Shown: piece by piece, positions 26,411 to 36,638 of the stretch | How the letters are laid out: each line of letters opens with the position of its first letter | Numbering within the stretch: position 1 is the first letter of the stretch | From: Pseudopithomyces maydicus | Taxonomy: Eukaryota; Ascomycota; Dothideomycetes; Pleosporales; Didymosphaeriaceae | Reading direction: 5' to 3' | DNA: 64,000 bases | Assembly (NCBI GenBank): GCA_026873275.1 | Contig: JANTUC010000002.1 | Span: 2,852,001 to 2,916,000 of the forward strand | Program-made: the position numbers and the translations under genes | Notes under the pieces: generated by a model | The model's database searches: none | Seen by the model: only the letters and a program-made list of their open reading frames with translations | Told to the model about the DNA's origin: nothing

Positions 26411-27337
26411 ATGGCGTCCCAAGAAAACGACAACGCCACCGAAAACTCAAAGTCTACCGAGACACCTGAGCCCTTCTGCATTGATTCTTTTTTCGAGGCC
26501 ATCGGTTTTGAAGAAGAAAAGCACCTTTCAGACATCCGTAAGGCGACCAATTACTCCGACGACTTGAACTTGGCCGGCACAGAAAACTTCTGGAAGGAAG
26601 ACGGACTAGACATTCCCGGCTTCCTAGGAGAAAAAGCGTCAAGCTATTGGAACAACTCCATGGAAAATTCATGGTCCTTGACTATTGAGGGAAACTCAGA
26701 AAGCAGCTCGGAATTATCCTACTTGTCCAAGGGTGCCGCAAGCCTGAAATCCAATCAAAACATGTACATCCTACGGTTTTTTTGCGGATTGAACAATACA
26801 AGACCAGAACCATTGAAGTATATGCTCAAAAGTTTGAGCTGTCAACTTGTCAAGGAGCTCTGCAACGCAGGAATATCATCGGAATTTTCTACAAGCGGCT
26901 ACCAAGATGATGATGACGAAACACCCTATTTCAAATTTCCCACACGCAGAGACGAAATTGGAACTGCGGCAGATCAAAATCTTAATTTGTTTTTCAAGAC
27001 TCTTTGCAAGATGAGCAATGTAATGATTTGCATCATTATCGATCACATTTCTTGCTATTACGAAAAAGATGATCTCAGTACATTTACTATTGTTCAATCT
27101 CTGGTTGACATGGTCACGAACGCTTCCGAAAAAGGAAACATGAGGCTAATACTCACATGTCCTGTGCATCTGGAGATACCTCCAGAACTCTATGGGGAAT
27201 ATGATAAAGCCCTGAACACAAATGGATACCATTGGCCTTATGAGACACAGAAAGAAGGCGAGTGGATTGATAATGAGACACTGAAAGAAAGCAAGTGGAT
27301 TGATTATGAGACACAGAAAAAAGGGCAAGTGGATTGA
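26411..27337 (+). CDS. Orphan STAND/NACHT-like NTPase fragment protein
   Basis: 308 aa, single exon. The start at 26411 (ACGATGGCG) is chosen because the TATA box lies at 26285, inside the upstream extension of the frame. The middle resembles the nephrocystin-3-like NACHT core of fungal NLR-type proteins. MYILRFFCGLNN and LKYMLKSLSCQLVKEL match the segment after the P-loop. VMICIIIDHISCYYE matches Walker B, although the usual acidic pair is reduced to D-H. GNMRLILTCPVHLE matches the sensor region. The place of the P-loop holds GNSESSSEL, with no GKT/GKS, so ATP binding is doubtful. The C-terminus is made of 33-bp repeats, the last of which is out of frame. The domain call is inference from motif order; the protein may be a degenerate or decoy NLR fragment. 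Confidence 0.6.
   Translation: MASQENDNATENSKSTETPEPFCIDSFFEAIGFEEEKHLSDIRKATNYSDDLNLAGTENFWKEDGLDIPGFLGEKASSYWNNSMENSWSLTIEGNSESSSELSYLSKGAASLKSNQNMYILRFFCGLNNTRPEPLKYMLKSLSCQLVKELCNAGISSEFSTSGYQDDDDETPYFKFPTRRDEIGTAADQNLNLFFKTLCKMSNVMICIIIDHISCYYEKDDLSTFTIVQSLVDMVTNASEKGNMRLILTCPVHLEIPPELYGEYDKALNTNGYHWPYETQKEGEWIDNETLKESKWIDYETQKKGQVD
27238..27337 (+). repeat. Three tandem 33-bp coding repeats
   Basis: Units 27238-27270, 27271-27303 and 27304-27337 encode YETQKEGEWID-like 11-mers (WIDYETQKKG in the third). The third unit is 34 bp; the extra base in its A/G run shifts the frame and gives the stop GQVD*. Without it the frame would read a few more codons (KWIDRNYT) before a TAG. Confidence 0.9.
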
Positions 27338-28344
27338 TCGGAACTACACGTAGGTGATAGAAAAACCATCGAATCCCCAATCATTGTACAGCAGGGATCG
27401 AGACCGGCACTCAGAGGAGGATTTGTGGTAGTGAAAAATGGCATATAAACCTGGTTAGAGGTAGAACCTGTAGCAAGGATTATGTTGACTCCATCTGTAC
27501 AACAGGTGAAATCCTGTTTGACCGGCCTTGAAATCTCCCTATACTTCGTAAGATCAAACACTTGCTGTCCTCCAGATATTTTCTTCCAGATTTTCCAATT
27601 CACTTTGACATCTCGTGATACCTATCCTATAGACCGATATTGACATTTTGAGGATTTCGTAAACAGTGCTGAGAAATTTTGTATTGTTCCTAGAGAGTAA
27701 GGCGTGCTATGCTAGCAAATAACCGTGCGTCTCGAGAGCCGTGACGTATTGTATTACCATGTACACAGCCCCCAACGAAAAATAGTCTACATGCGTCTTG
27801 GCTTAGTACGACCCACCGATCTTCATAACAACCGAAAACCTAGACCATTACCGAGCCTTACGTATCCGAGGATGTCTTTCCAATGATTACTTACCGTAGC
27901 GATGTAATCTGCACGCCTAAAACCTTATTCCGGGCTAGTCGTGCTGACGGAACAACAATTTCAAATCGTCGGGTCCGCTTACAATACTCACGCAGGAACA
28001 ATGCAAATTCCCACGGGCATGGGTCTCGTCGTAACATGCAGCCCAGCCAGGGAAGCAGTTTTGCGAAGAGGTCAGTAAGCGGACGTGCGGGATGATGACG
28101 CACGCCCATTGGCTGCTGCGTGGACTGCGGTGACACGGTGTAATCGCAAACATTATTCCTCTTGCATCTGTTCTGGCGCCTTGTTAATTAATTGGAATTG
28201 TTGGCTCGGCGCGGCTGACGGTTTTCAAGAGGGGAACTATAAAAGTCATTGAAGCGTACCATCATGGAAGAATATACAACACCATCCACACGGCGCTCTC
28301 ATCCCTTCCACCAGTTCTCCAGAGACTACGACTACCCCCCCAAA
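27338..28344. promoter_or_regulatory. Intergenic region with TATA box for the hydrolase
   Basis: 1.0 kb. TATAAAAG at 28238-28245 lies 100 bp before the chosen hydrolase ATG at 28345. No gene recognised in the rest. Confidence 0.5.
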
Positions 28345-29205
28345 ATGCCCTACCTCACCCTCAAAGACGGCGTAAGCCTCTTCTACAAAGACTGGGGCAA
28401 CTCCACCGGCCAACCCGTCTTCTTCAGCCACGGCTGGCCCCTCAACGCCGACAACTGGGAACTCCAAATGGACTTCCTCGGCAACAAAGGCTACCGCGTG
28501 ATCGCCCACGACCGCCGCGGCCACGGCCGCTCTGACCAGCCCTGGGCCGGAAACGACATCGACACCTGGGCCGACGACATCTCCCAGCTCTTCGAGCACC
28601 TCAAACTCACCGACGCGACGCTAGTCGGCCACAGCACTGGCGGCGGCGACCTCACGCGCTTCGCCGCGAACTCGAAGGCCCACAGCGGAAATAGCACCTA
28701 CGGAAGCAATAAGTCGAGCTGGGTAAAGAAACTGGTCCTCATCAGCTCAATCACCCCCAGCTTCTGCAAGCCCCTGGAACCCCTCCGGCGTGCCCCTCTC
28801 CGCCCTCGACCAGCAACGCGACCTGATGCTCAAGGACCGCTCACAGTTCTTCTACGACGTCCCCGAGGGTCCGTTCTTCGGGTTCAACAGGCCGAACGCG
28901 ACGGTCAGCAAGGGGCTTATTCAGAGCTGGTACAACGAAGGCATGCAGGCGTCGTTCAAGAGCGCGTACGACACCATTGCGTCGTGGGAGACGGATTTCC
29001 GGTCTGACCTGGAGAGTTTGGATATCCCTGTTTTGGTGATCCACGGGGATGACGATCAGATTGTGCCGTTTGGAGTAGGGAATCAGACGACGAAGTACTT
29101 GAAGGATGGGAGGTTGAAGGTGTACAAAGGGGGCCACATGCGTTGCCGAACATTGAGGCGGATGGGATTAATGAGGATCTTTTGGGGTTCTTGAAAGAGA
29201 CATAG
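28345..29205 (+). CDS. Alpha/beta hydrolase, non-haem chloroperoxidase/arylesterase type, with three frame breaks
   Basis: Resembles cofactor-free haloperoxidase/arylesterase hydrolases of about 275-290 aa. [18 protein letters not shown] opens the protein at 28345, downstream of a TATA box. HGWP supplies the oxyanion segment and the nucleophile is Ser97 in GHSTGGG. The acid lies in [12 protein letters not shown] and the catalytic His is expected in a GGPHAL motif. As given, the frame breaks three times: a five-C run at 28754-28758, a four-C run at 28771-28774 and a five-G run at 29129-29133. One base added at each gives [19 protein letters not shown] and KGGPHALPN, then a stop at 29203-29205 (287 aa). 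Sequencing undercalls are likelier than three natural indels in an otherwise conserved gene, but decay is not excluded. Physiological substrate unknown. Confidence 0.8.
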
Positions 29206-29509
29206 ATAATGTGTAGTAGAGGAATTGGGGGCTCTGGTAGCACGTATAATGTTTAGTTATCAGCGGTTATGTGGAGGAGAATAATCCTGGAAAACGAGAG
29301 GGAAAGTAAATATAGAGTGTACCATGGATGTAATCACCGTTTCATTACGTTGATTTCATTCCTCATACGGACATACGATAATCAAGTTGGATAATCTCGC
29401 GACCCTTGATTTAACTCTATACATTGAACTTGGAATGTGTTCTATAAACAGTGTCTAAGGTCTTGATATCATGATCGAGATCTAGCATCGCACATGCACA
29501 ATAGCCCGA
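29206..29509. other. Convergent 3' intergenic region
   Basis: 304 bp between the convergent stops of the hydrolase and the DUF89 gene; AT-rich, nothing recognised. Confidence 0.4.
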
Positions 29510-31108
29510 TTAGGCCTTTCCGTCGGAGAACTGCACAACAGCCCATTTACCGCTCCACGCCCACTTTCTCGCTCCAGTATCACCGCCACCTCCCTCCATA
29601 GCCTTTATCCGCTCGTCCTCACCCTCGGGAAGACCAACCACGACATCAGCTTTGCACGTTCTCAGTGCGAGAACGCGAATACCGGAGCCAGGGCCAAGCG
29701 GCCCGATGGCTTCGGTGAAGGGTGTTGTTGCGGGCCAATCAGCCTAGGTACGATTAGTAAATCTTTGAATAAAATTATAAAGATAGTACATACATCAGCA
29801 GTCAGTTTCCTGTAGTTGAGATCGCCCTTGAAAATGACAAGCTCGCTCTGCTTGAGGTCCTCCGCCAACTCGGGTTCCGTCTTCGGCAGTCTCCAGAAAC
29901 TGCCACCGGCCGTCCAGAAGTTGTTTGGACGAAGGACCAGTTGACCCTCAGCGTGGAAGGTGCTCCAGTGCTGGAACAAGAATTGCAGGTTTTCGACTTC
30001 GGTTTCCGAAAGCGGTGGTGTTTTCGTCCCGGACTTTTCAGCGTCGTCGGAGAGTGCGGAGTAGAAGCTTTGAGGGTCTGCAAGTGCCTGGATAAGGGCT
30101 GCAAAGTCTTGCGGCAGCACGTCGGAGACGAACCAAGGGATCGACTTGGGGTGGAATACAATGTTGGTCGCCAGGCCCGAGGCGAGCAAGTAGCCGGCCA
30201 AGATCAGGTCGACGAAAAGCTCGAAACCGGCATTGTCAAGGACGATGTCCACTCTGCGCTCCTTCTTGCCTTCTTTTTGCGCTGCCGATAGCACCTTGAA
30301 AGCCTTGTCCAGATCATTGACCAGGATGTTCTTCTCGGACTTCTTCCGCGCCTCGGAGCCCTGTAGCTTCTGGATGTCTTCGTATGTGAGGTTTGTAAGA
30401 AGAGATAGATCGGTTGCGTTTCCCCAAAGGCAGATCTCGCACATCTCGATGAAGAGGACCTTCTCGGCTTCTTCGAGCTCTTCCGCTGTCTTGGCGCCCT
30501 TGATGGTGTGCTTCGATTCCAGCTCGGTAACGATGTCGCGGTATTTCGAGGCGAGTTCGAGAACGGCGGGGCGGGAGGACTTGAAAGTGGACATCTTTTG
30601 GCGGGCGAAGATATCATATGACCTCCAATTCTGCGTCTTCTTGAACACGCTCGAGATGCGTCTTGCAAAGATGATCAGCGTCGGAGCGTTATGGAGGTTG
30701 CCGATGGTATCGCTCACCTGTACAGGTAGCATTCCGAGTATAGCCAGGGGACGGAATGCCATTTCGCAGGCACCAATGCCTCCAACTCCTTGTTGTAAGC
30801 CGCAATGTCTCCTTCACCGTCGTCCTCGATGGGTGTGAGTTCGCGGTCGTGCTGCAGCTCGTACTTTAGGCGGCCGAGCTCGGAGACGATCCATTTGCCC
30901 TCCTTCTGTTTCTCCTCATCCTGTGTCTCGTGTATGGATTGAGCAACATCAGAGATGCCCTGGGTGATGATGACGGGCCATCGCTCCCGCGCCGATGTGT
31001 GGGCGAATGAGGTTGAATCTGAAGTTTTGTACTGCGCTGAAAGTCGTCAGAACCATGACCAGTAGGCTAATATCGGTGATACTGACGCGTCTTCGGCTCG
31101 AACTCCAT
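29510..31108 (-). CDS. ARMT1/DUF89-family metal-dependent damage-control phosphatase
   Basis: Family of metal-dependent phosphatases (yeast YMR027W, human ARMT1) that remove phosphate from reactive sugar phosphates; methyltransferase activity has been claimed for the human protein. Exons 31108-31087 (22 nt), 31036-30718, 30661-29794 and 29743-29510 join in phase to 480 aa. The N-terminal helical region contains ERWPVIITQGISDV. The DUF89 metal site is visible as VDIVLDNAGFELFVDL (Asp256) and FKGDLNYRKL (Asp394), and the conserved C-terminal LRTCKADVVVGLPEG is present. The exon boundaries rebuild WLYSECYLYRRISSVF and KLTADADWPATTPF, both typical of the family. Cytosolic, no signal peptide. It shares a 206-bp divergent promoter with the F-box-like gene. 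Confidence 0.93.
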
Positions 31109-31314
31109 GGTGATGGCTGCTAAGTTTGTTGATGCTATGTCGTAGGCGGGGGAGGGGCATATTTGTAAATTTCGGCAGGGGTCTGGATACCCCTGTCCAC
31201 GCTAGTCCTCAAACAGCATTGCTACCGCAAGGTATGACTCGCATGTCTTTCGAACCCACAGAACTCATGTCATCGTTCAGTCTTTGACTGTCTTGTAGTA
31301 TCGCTGCCGACACC
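31109..31314. promoter_or_regulatory. Compact 206-bp divergent promoter
   Basis: Only 206 bp separate the two start codons, so at least the 5' UTRs and core promoters of the DUF89 and F-box-like genes overlap or abut. No clear TATA box. Confidence 0.6.
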
Positions 31315-32313
31315 ATGGAGGTTCTCAAGCCAATGCATCTGCCGCTCGAACTGGTATTGAATGTTATCACATGCTCTCTTCCGACGTCTCCAAACGTGCT
31401 CCTCCGACCCGCACATCCGATCACCCAGCTTCTACTACAGTTCACCTTGGTCTGCCGTGAAACCCGCCGAGTGGCCAACCGCGCGCTTCTAAAGCATTGC
31501 GTATACCTTTCCTCAGAAGCACGTCTGAGTTCCTTCCTCTTGGCCATTCCTCATAGGCCCGACCTGAGGCAGATCACAGCTTTATTTCTGGCGCCCTTTG
31601 GCGAGACCATCGACGACCAACCCGCAGCGACATGGATTCGTGAGCTCTTTGGCTACACAGCCCCGACGTTGAAGCGCCTCATCATCGACATTCCATTAAG
31701 GAGCGTCGATCCGGAGCGCGACCACCTCGGGGTACGAACCATCTTGCGCCAAGGTTTCGAGAGACTGGAGAACCTCGAGGAATTTGTAAGCGTCAGAGAT
31801 GAGCTGTTCCTCACCGCTAACTGGAACGGTGGCGAACCTGCATTCTGGACCAAGTGGCCCAAGCTGAAAAGACTGGCCGTCTACAATCCAGATGCTCATC
31901 CCAGTTTCTGGAGAGACGTAGCAAAGATGGCCAATCTGGAAACAATCGTCATGACGCGTGCTGATGGCTTGCGAGAACACGATATCAAAGCCCAGTATTT
32001 CCGGCATTGCCAAAGGCCGCTGAAGGTGCTCCTCATTAACATCGATGGCCAGCAGATGCGCTACGGCAACTTTCGTCGGAGCAAGTGGGATGCTGTCGAC
32101 TCCAAGAAGGTGATGACTATCATGGCTTATAGCATACCTCTTTTCATGGATGATGATCCTATCGATGTGTGCCAGGACTATGTGAGGATTGGGGCTGAAC
32201 ACGGGACGTTATGGGGCTGGGAGGGAGAGGTCATCCAGCACCCTCCGAAGTTCGAGCACCCGTCACCGCAAGCATCCAATGCATTCAACTCCTTCTTTTT
32301 GCCGGTGCAATGA
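31315..32313 (+). CDS. F-box-like fungal protein
   Basis: 332 aa, single exon. HLPLELVLNVITCSLPTS and the following FTLVCRETRRVANRALLKH resemble an F-box helix pair. The rest is the variable, partly leucine-rich body seen in many lineage-expanded ascomycete F-box-like proteins (PTLKRLIIDIPL, WPKLKRLAVYNPDAHPS). If so, it would serve as a substrate adaptor for an SCF ubiquitin ligase; the target is unknown. The start is the first ATG in a CACCATGG context. Confidence 0.7.
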   Translation: MEVLKPMHLPLELVLNVITCSLPTSPNVLLRPAHPITQLLLQFTLVCRETRRVANRALLKHCVYLSSEARLSSFLLAIPHRPDLRQITALFLAPFGETIDDQPAATWIRELFGYTAPTLKRLIIDIPLRSVDPERDHLGVRTILRQGFERLENLEEFVSVRDELFLTANWNGGEPAFWTKWPKLKRLAVYNPDAHPSFWRDVAKMANLETIVMTRADGLREHDIKAQYFRHCQRPLKVLLINIDGQQMRYGNFRRSKWDAVDSKKVMTIMAYSIPLFMDDDPIDVCQDYVRIGAEHGTLWGWEGEVIQHPPKFEHPSPQASNAFNSFFLPVQ

Positions 32314-32756
32314 TTTTGATATGGGAATAGAATGTCTGTTCTAGGAAAAGGATGGTGAAGTACTAGAATATGTTTATATGTATGTATACTTGCAAAGTTG
32401 CTACTCAAATTTTAGCCAATATGAAAAGCCATCACGAAGATTTTCTTCACCTGCACGTACTGATTTATTACTGTGTCATTTACAATGAAAGATTTACTTT
32501 GTGACTCACCCGTCGAGACCTTTTGAAGTCATTTCTACAGGCGCATGCTGAGCACCACCCGAGAACAAAGAAACCTAACAGTCATCCCATGACAAGCGCT
32601 CGTGCACACCGCTCAAAGATACTTCGACAAACATCCTTTCTCCTTCATCCTCTGCTTCTTCTCCTTCTTCTCGTACTTCTCAAAACATCCTTCCTTGCGA
32701 TCTTTGACACAAACCCGCCTTTATCCACACTCTATTCCAAGACCACATTTCCCACC
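32314..32756. other. Intergenic region with CT-rich leader
   Basis: Contains a strong pyrimidine tract (about 32625-32690) typical of a fungal promoter or leader for the 69-aa gene. The in-frame extension upstream of 32757 would translate this tract and is rejected as a start. Confidence 0.45.
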
Positions 32757-32966
32757 ATGGCCCTCAACACAAATTCTATCAAAAATGCAATCAAGAGCCC
32801 CGGTAGTGCTGTCGAACTGGTCGTAAGGAAACTGGGCTTCCCCAAGTACGCTCCGAAAATCGGGGCGCTGGTGAACAAGTTTGTGGGCAGGAAACAAAAG
32901 GCGCCGGTGAACAGTAACGCAACTGCTACCGGTCCACTTGCCACTGCGCCTCCCCCGCATGCTTAG
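32757..32966 (+). CDS. Small basic protein of unknown function
   Basis: 69 aa from an ATG in a perfect CACCATGG context: MALNTNSIKNAIKSPGS, then an amphipathic stretch ELVVRKLGFPKYAP, a basic patch KFVGRKQK and an Ala/Pro/Thr tail. No family recognised, no signal peptide. Just after the stop is a well-formed intron (32991-33048: GTAAGT donor, GTGCTGAT branch point, TATAG acceptor). The locus is therefore probably transcribed and spliced, either in the 3' UTR or with a different C-terminus than shown. Confidence 0.5.
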   Translation: MALNTNSIKNAIKSPGSAVELVVRKLGFPKYAPKIGALVNKFVGRKQKAPVNSNATATGPLATAPPPHA

Positions 32967-33402
32967 TTCGTCGAGCAGTCCAATGAAGATGTAAGTACTG
33001 GGGGCATATTGCATGAAATAGTAAAGAGTCAGTGCTGATATTGTATAGGGCTGGTTAAAGTTGGAGTTGCGTGTCTTGAAGATTTTTGGATGGAGTCATT
33101 TTTGAGAAGATACACTTCGGTGATTTGAATGAATCATCAACTTTATGCTTGAGATATGCTTCGATAAGTAATGATTGTTCGCAAAGTCATGGTGGATGAG
33201 TAGGAGATAATTTCTTTGATTAGCTCGAAGTTGCACATGATTGGCCGCACTTGGGCTCTGATCAGTAGTTACGGCTTTGTCACAAAGCAAAACACAATAT
33301 CCAATAGAAATGCGACATCCTAGATTTGTTTCAGATAACCCTTCGTGACTAACATTTCGGCATCCAAAAGTGTCGCGAGGAAAGTCAAACCCCATTCCGC
33401 CC
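32967..33402. other. Intergenic region
   Basis: 436 bp holding the probable 3' UTR intron of the small gene (32991-33048) and the promoter of the acetyltransferase gene. Nothing else recognised. Confidence 0.4.
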
Positions 33403-34413
33403 ATGAGTCATGTTTCTTCCCCGCCACTCCGCGTCATGACTGCAGCCCCCACATCAAGCACGCCCTACATGCGTCAAATCGTAACCTATTTCAGAGCTCG
33501 CGAAGAACCCTTGAATCCCATCCCATACCTCATCATGGCTTACGGTAAAGTACGCGGCATCTCGAAGCCGCTGGGCGACGTCCCCGCACGTATATACCCC
33601 ATCGAATCCAATGCCTCCGATGCCCGCGCTGCTATCTTAACTGTACCCGTGGACTTTAATGCCGGAGACGAACTTGATGCAGACTTGGTGAAGAAGCTTC
33701 ACGATGACTTTAACGAGTGAGTTTTCTCTGAGTTGGTATGCGAAAGAATCGGTATGCTGACATGATCTACCAGGGCAATCGACGAAGGGCGAACCTACCC
33801 CCAAGAAGACGTCATGACGGTAGAAACCTACAAAGGCTACTTCATGTCCTACGACCTGATCCTAGGCTTTCTCCTCACAAAAGCTCAACTCGACACCTTG
33901 CACCCCTCAACCGACATATCCGCCCTCGGCATCCCCTTGACACCCTCCCAACTCTCCAGCGTTAAAATCGGATCCTCGAAAATCCACGCATTGTCCCAAT
34001 CGCCATCCCCATCCATCAATCTCCCCAACCAATTCGACACCTACGCCTTCGCCTACTACGTCAAACCCAACTACCCCGGGCGCTCCTCGCACCTCTGCAA
34101 TGCCGGTTTTATGGTTCCATCCTCCACACGTGGGCTAGGACTCGGTCGTATCGCAGCGCGATCTTTCACTTTCTATGGTCCGGCTGTAGGGTATCGGGGA
34201 AGTGTGTTCAACCTGGTGTATGCGAGTAATGAGGCGAGTGTAAGGTTGTGGACAAAGCTGGGGTTCACGAATGTGGGAAGAATTCCGGAAGCTGGGCGTC
34301 TGAAGAAAGCTGATGGGGATGGGGAGGAGTATGTTGATGCGTGGGTTGTGCATGGGGATTTTAGGGTGATTGGGTATAAGGATGGGGAGGAGCAGGGGGA
34401 GTTGGGAAGGTGA
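33403..34413 (+). CDS. GNAT N-acetyltransferase, Mpr1-like
   Basis: Acetyl-CoA-dependent N-acetyltransferase resembling yeast Mpr1 (azetidine-2-carboxylate/proline-analogue acetyltransferase, linked to oxidative-stress tolerance). Exons 33403-33716 and 33774-34413 (57-nt intron, GTGAGT donor) give 317 aa. Shared hallmarks are EGRTYPQED, then FAYYVKPNYPGRSSHLCNAG, the acetyl-CoA-binding stretch RGLGLGRIAARSF, and SVFNLVYASNEASVRLW with LGFTNVGRIPEAGRL. A later ATG at 33535 (CATCATGGC) would give a 273-aa form starting MAYGKVRGISK and fits the family length better. The longer form is listed because it is the first ATG. Substrate is inferred only from the family. Confidence 0.82.
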
Positions 34414-34897
34414 AGGCGTAGGTGGGGGAATTTGAGTGTGGGGAATCGATTGGATTGGCAAGAGTCAACGAATTCGGTGTTTAGAGAGCGCAGCGTAGAA
34501 GAGATGGGGTCATATCAGGTTTTGGAATCGTGTAAGCGGAGATGTTTTCCACGCCGTAAACTTCGTGGGGAACTTTGCTCATGATCGTTTTCCGGAATCT
34601 GCAATACATAGGGGTATGAATGATGGTTTAAAATTCGAACACTGCCTCGTACCAAAAATCAGTCGCTGTACATCATCAAACTGCACCAGGATACCCATTG
34701 TCACCCAGAGCAATAAAATAGTACAATAAGTGTTTAGCAAGTCCAATACCAAGTCTCAAAGCTATTCTGATCTTTTCGTTCCCAATGCGTCATTCCACTG
34801 CACAAAAAAAGCTACTCTGCCCACAGCTGGACGACCATGGCTAGTACAAAAGCAAAAAAGATGATTCCCGAAACCTGCTCGATGAACAGACGAATTT
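34414..34897. other. Intergenic region
   Basis: 484 bp between the acetyltransferase stop and the tRNA gene; no gene recognised. Confidence 0.4.
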
Positions 34898-34996
34898 TGA
34901 TGAGAGTGGGACTCGAACCCACGCCACTTTCGTGACCAGGAAATGATGTTAAGAATGACCTTAACCTGGCGCCATAACCAACTCGGCCATCTCACC
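34898..34996 (-). tRNA. tRNA-Leu(AAG) with intron
   Basis: On the minus strand the acceptor arms GGTGAGA and TCTCATC pair, with discriminator A at 34898. The D-arm region is GGCCGAGTTGGTTATGGC. The anticodon stem is CCAGG/CCTGG, around TTAAGG plus an intron of about 17 nt, then T. The intron contains CTTAA, complementary to the anticodon region, as usual for split tRNA-Leu. A long variable arm (class II) and T-arm GTGGGTTCGAGTCCCAC complete the fold. A and B boxes are intact. Confidence 0.93.
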
Positions 34997-36638
34997 GATG
35001 GAGATCATGTGATTGATGAAGATTTATGTTGTTAAAATGATTATATAGCACGCAAATAGCGATAGTATCTACTGAATTATCTGGTGCGGCGGCGTGAGGC
35101 ATCGTTTTCGGTGCAGTCAAAAATTTTCATTTCACAGCTATTGCTAAAATGAGTTAGCGCCTCGGCACCCCACCATGAACCACCCACTTTCATATTCTTG
35201 GCCAACAACGGTCGGTAACCTAGCCTTCCGATTATAGTGTTGCTTCCAAGCCACTGCCGTTTTGCCGTTTGGACATACATGTGAACGTAATGGATTTAAC
35301 TGAAATCAGGCAACCGGACTGTATCGCCATAGCCATTCCTTGCTTTCTAGCGCTCCTTAGCGCTCAGGAGAGGGTCTAGACATCAGATTATGCAGATACT
35401 CTGTTAGTCTATGCTATTCGTGGCATATTACTTCCCCGCACAAGGTTGCGCGTCTACCCTTTATCATGCCTGGTTCGCCATTGGCTGGTGTCGGAATACT
35501 CTGGTCAGAGCCTTACATCAATAACGGATCGCTTCAAAGGTTAATTCAAGGGGACGCATGTGTACGATCATTTGTCCACAGGATCTAGTATATGATCTTG
35601 TAACCTCGAGGACTAGTGGACGAGATGGGATCACCTGACTCAAACACGTGATTAGGTATATACCTAGGTAAGGTCCCTTACCAGTCTTGGCAGGTCAGGT
35701 GATGAGGTTTTCGCGAGGTGTTAATAGTATGTTTTTATGATAAAGCTTGACGTGGCCGCGGCCCTTCTTGTTGCGACCGTTGGATGTTCGCTTCTTGACC
35801 ATGATGGACTGATTCAGAGATATATGATCTAGGAGTCAGCGGGGTGGGTTGTCTAGCTCTGCCGTATCTGTCCTTAGAAGGAAATAAGGTCCTTAGACTA
35901 GAACCTAAATTACGTATAAATAACTAGAAAGTAGATATTAGAATCTAGGAAGCAGATCTAGATCTACAATATCACACCGACTCTATACAATCTTGTTTGG
36001 CCGACGCTGTCCAAGTCAACCGACGCTGTCCTATCTTGGTCGACCCAGCCTCTAACACACTACCCAATTAAGTGGATAACTGACGTATAATTCTTTTAAA
36101 AATACAATCAAGGATTTAATACCTATTAACAAGAGCAAGGCTGTTGAACCCTACCATTTTCATCGCGTCTATGGAGATATTACCGTGCCCCCATTGATAT
36201 TAATTCTATATAGAGAGTCGTAGAGCAATATGAACGAGCTATTATTTCTATAGCGTTCTACACATATATACTGCAAAATTACTTAGTCACTTCGTACAGA
36301 CCCTTGTGGCCGTCCACAGCCGAAAACTTGCCCTTGTGACACTAACGCTGTACTATTGGCAGACTAACACTGCATGCTAGACTAGCACTACTGATATCAA
36401 GCTTTGACAAGCTTTTTAACCGCACAATAAGCTTCTAACGATTGCGTTTCTGTAACTGTCATAAGCCACAGGCATCCGATTGGCCCGTTATTCCGTGGGT
36501 CTACGTCACAGCCACAGCTATGCCCTGAATACGCGCATCCAGACCAAGACTTGTGGCGGATGCCACGGCACGCCGTGCCTGCACCTGCGTAATCGGGCTT
36601 TGAACCCAACTCTTGAAGTACGGGACCTGCACATCAAG
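34997..36638. other. Gene-poor, AT-rich interval
   Basis: 1.6 kb with no intact gene. It holds the RPS26 relic (35746-35802) and a TAGGTATATACCTA palindrome at 35653. CCGACGCTGTCC occurs twice, at 36001 and 36020. AT-rich DNA runs from about 35880 to 36400 and may be mutated repeat sequence. The frame entering the phospholipase gene from 36480 starts with TTG and is not used. Confidence 0.45.
35746..35802 (-). pseudogene. rps26: RPS26 (eS26) N-terminal fragment
   Basis: The minus strand from 35802 reads MVKKRTSNGRNKKGRGHVK, the highly conserved N-terminus of ribosomal protein eS26. It then goes straight into AT-rich DNA with stops instead of the expected PxRCSNC zinc-binding region. No GT donor follows the last matching codon, and no downstream eS26 exon was seen nearby. 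It is best read as a truncated duplicate of the first coding exon. A genuine RPS26 with a distant exon is unlikely but not excluded. Confidence 0.75.

Noticed and set aside
29304..29500. Possible second gene in the AT-rich gap after the hydrolase
   Set aside because: No open frame of useful length and no RNA signature.
36480..36638. N-terminal extension of the phospholipase D-like protein
   Set aside because: Begins at TTG; the first ATG at 36639 gives a good membrane anchor.
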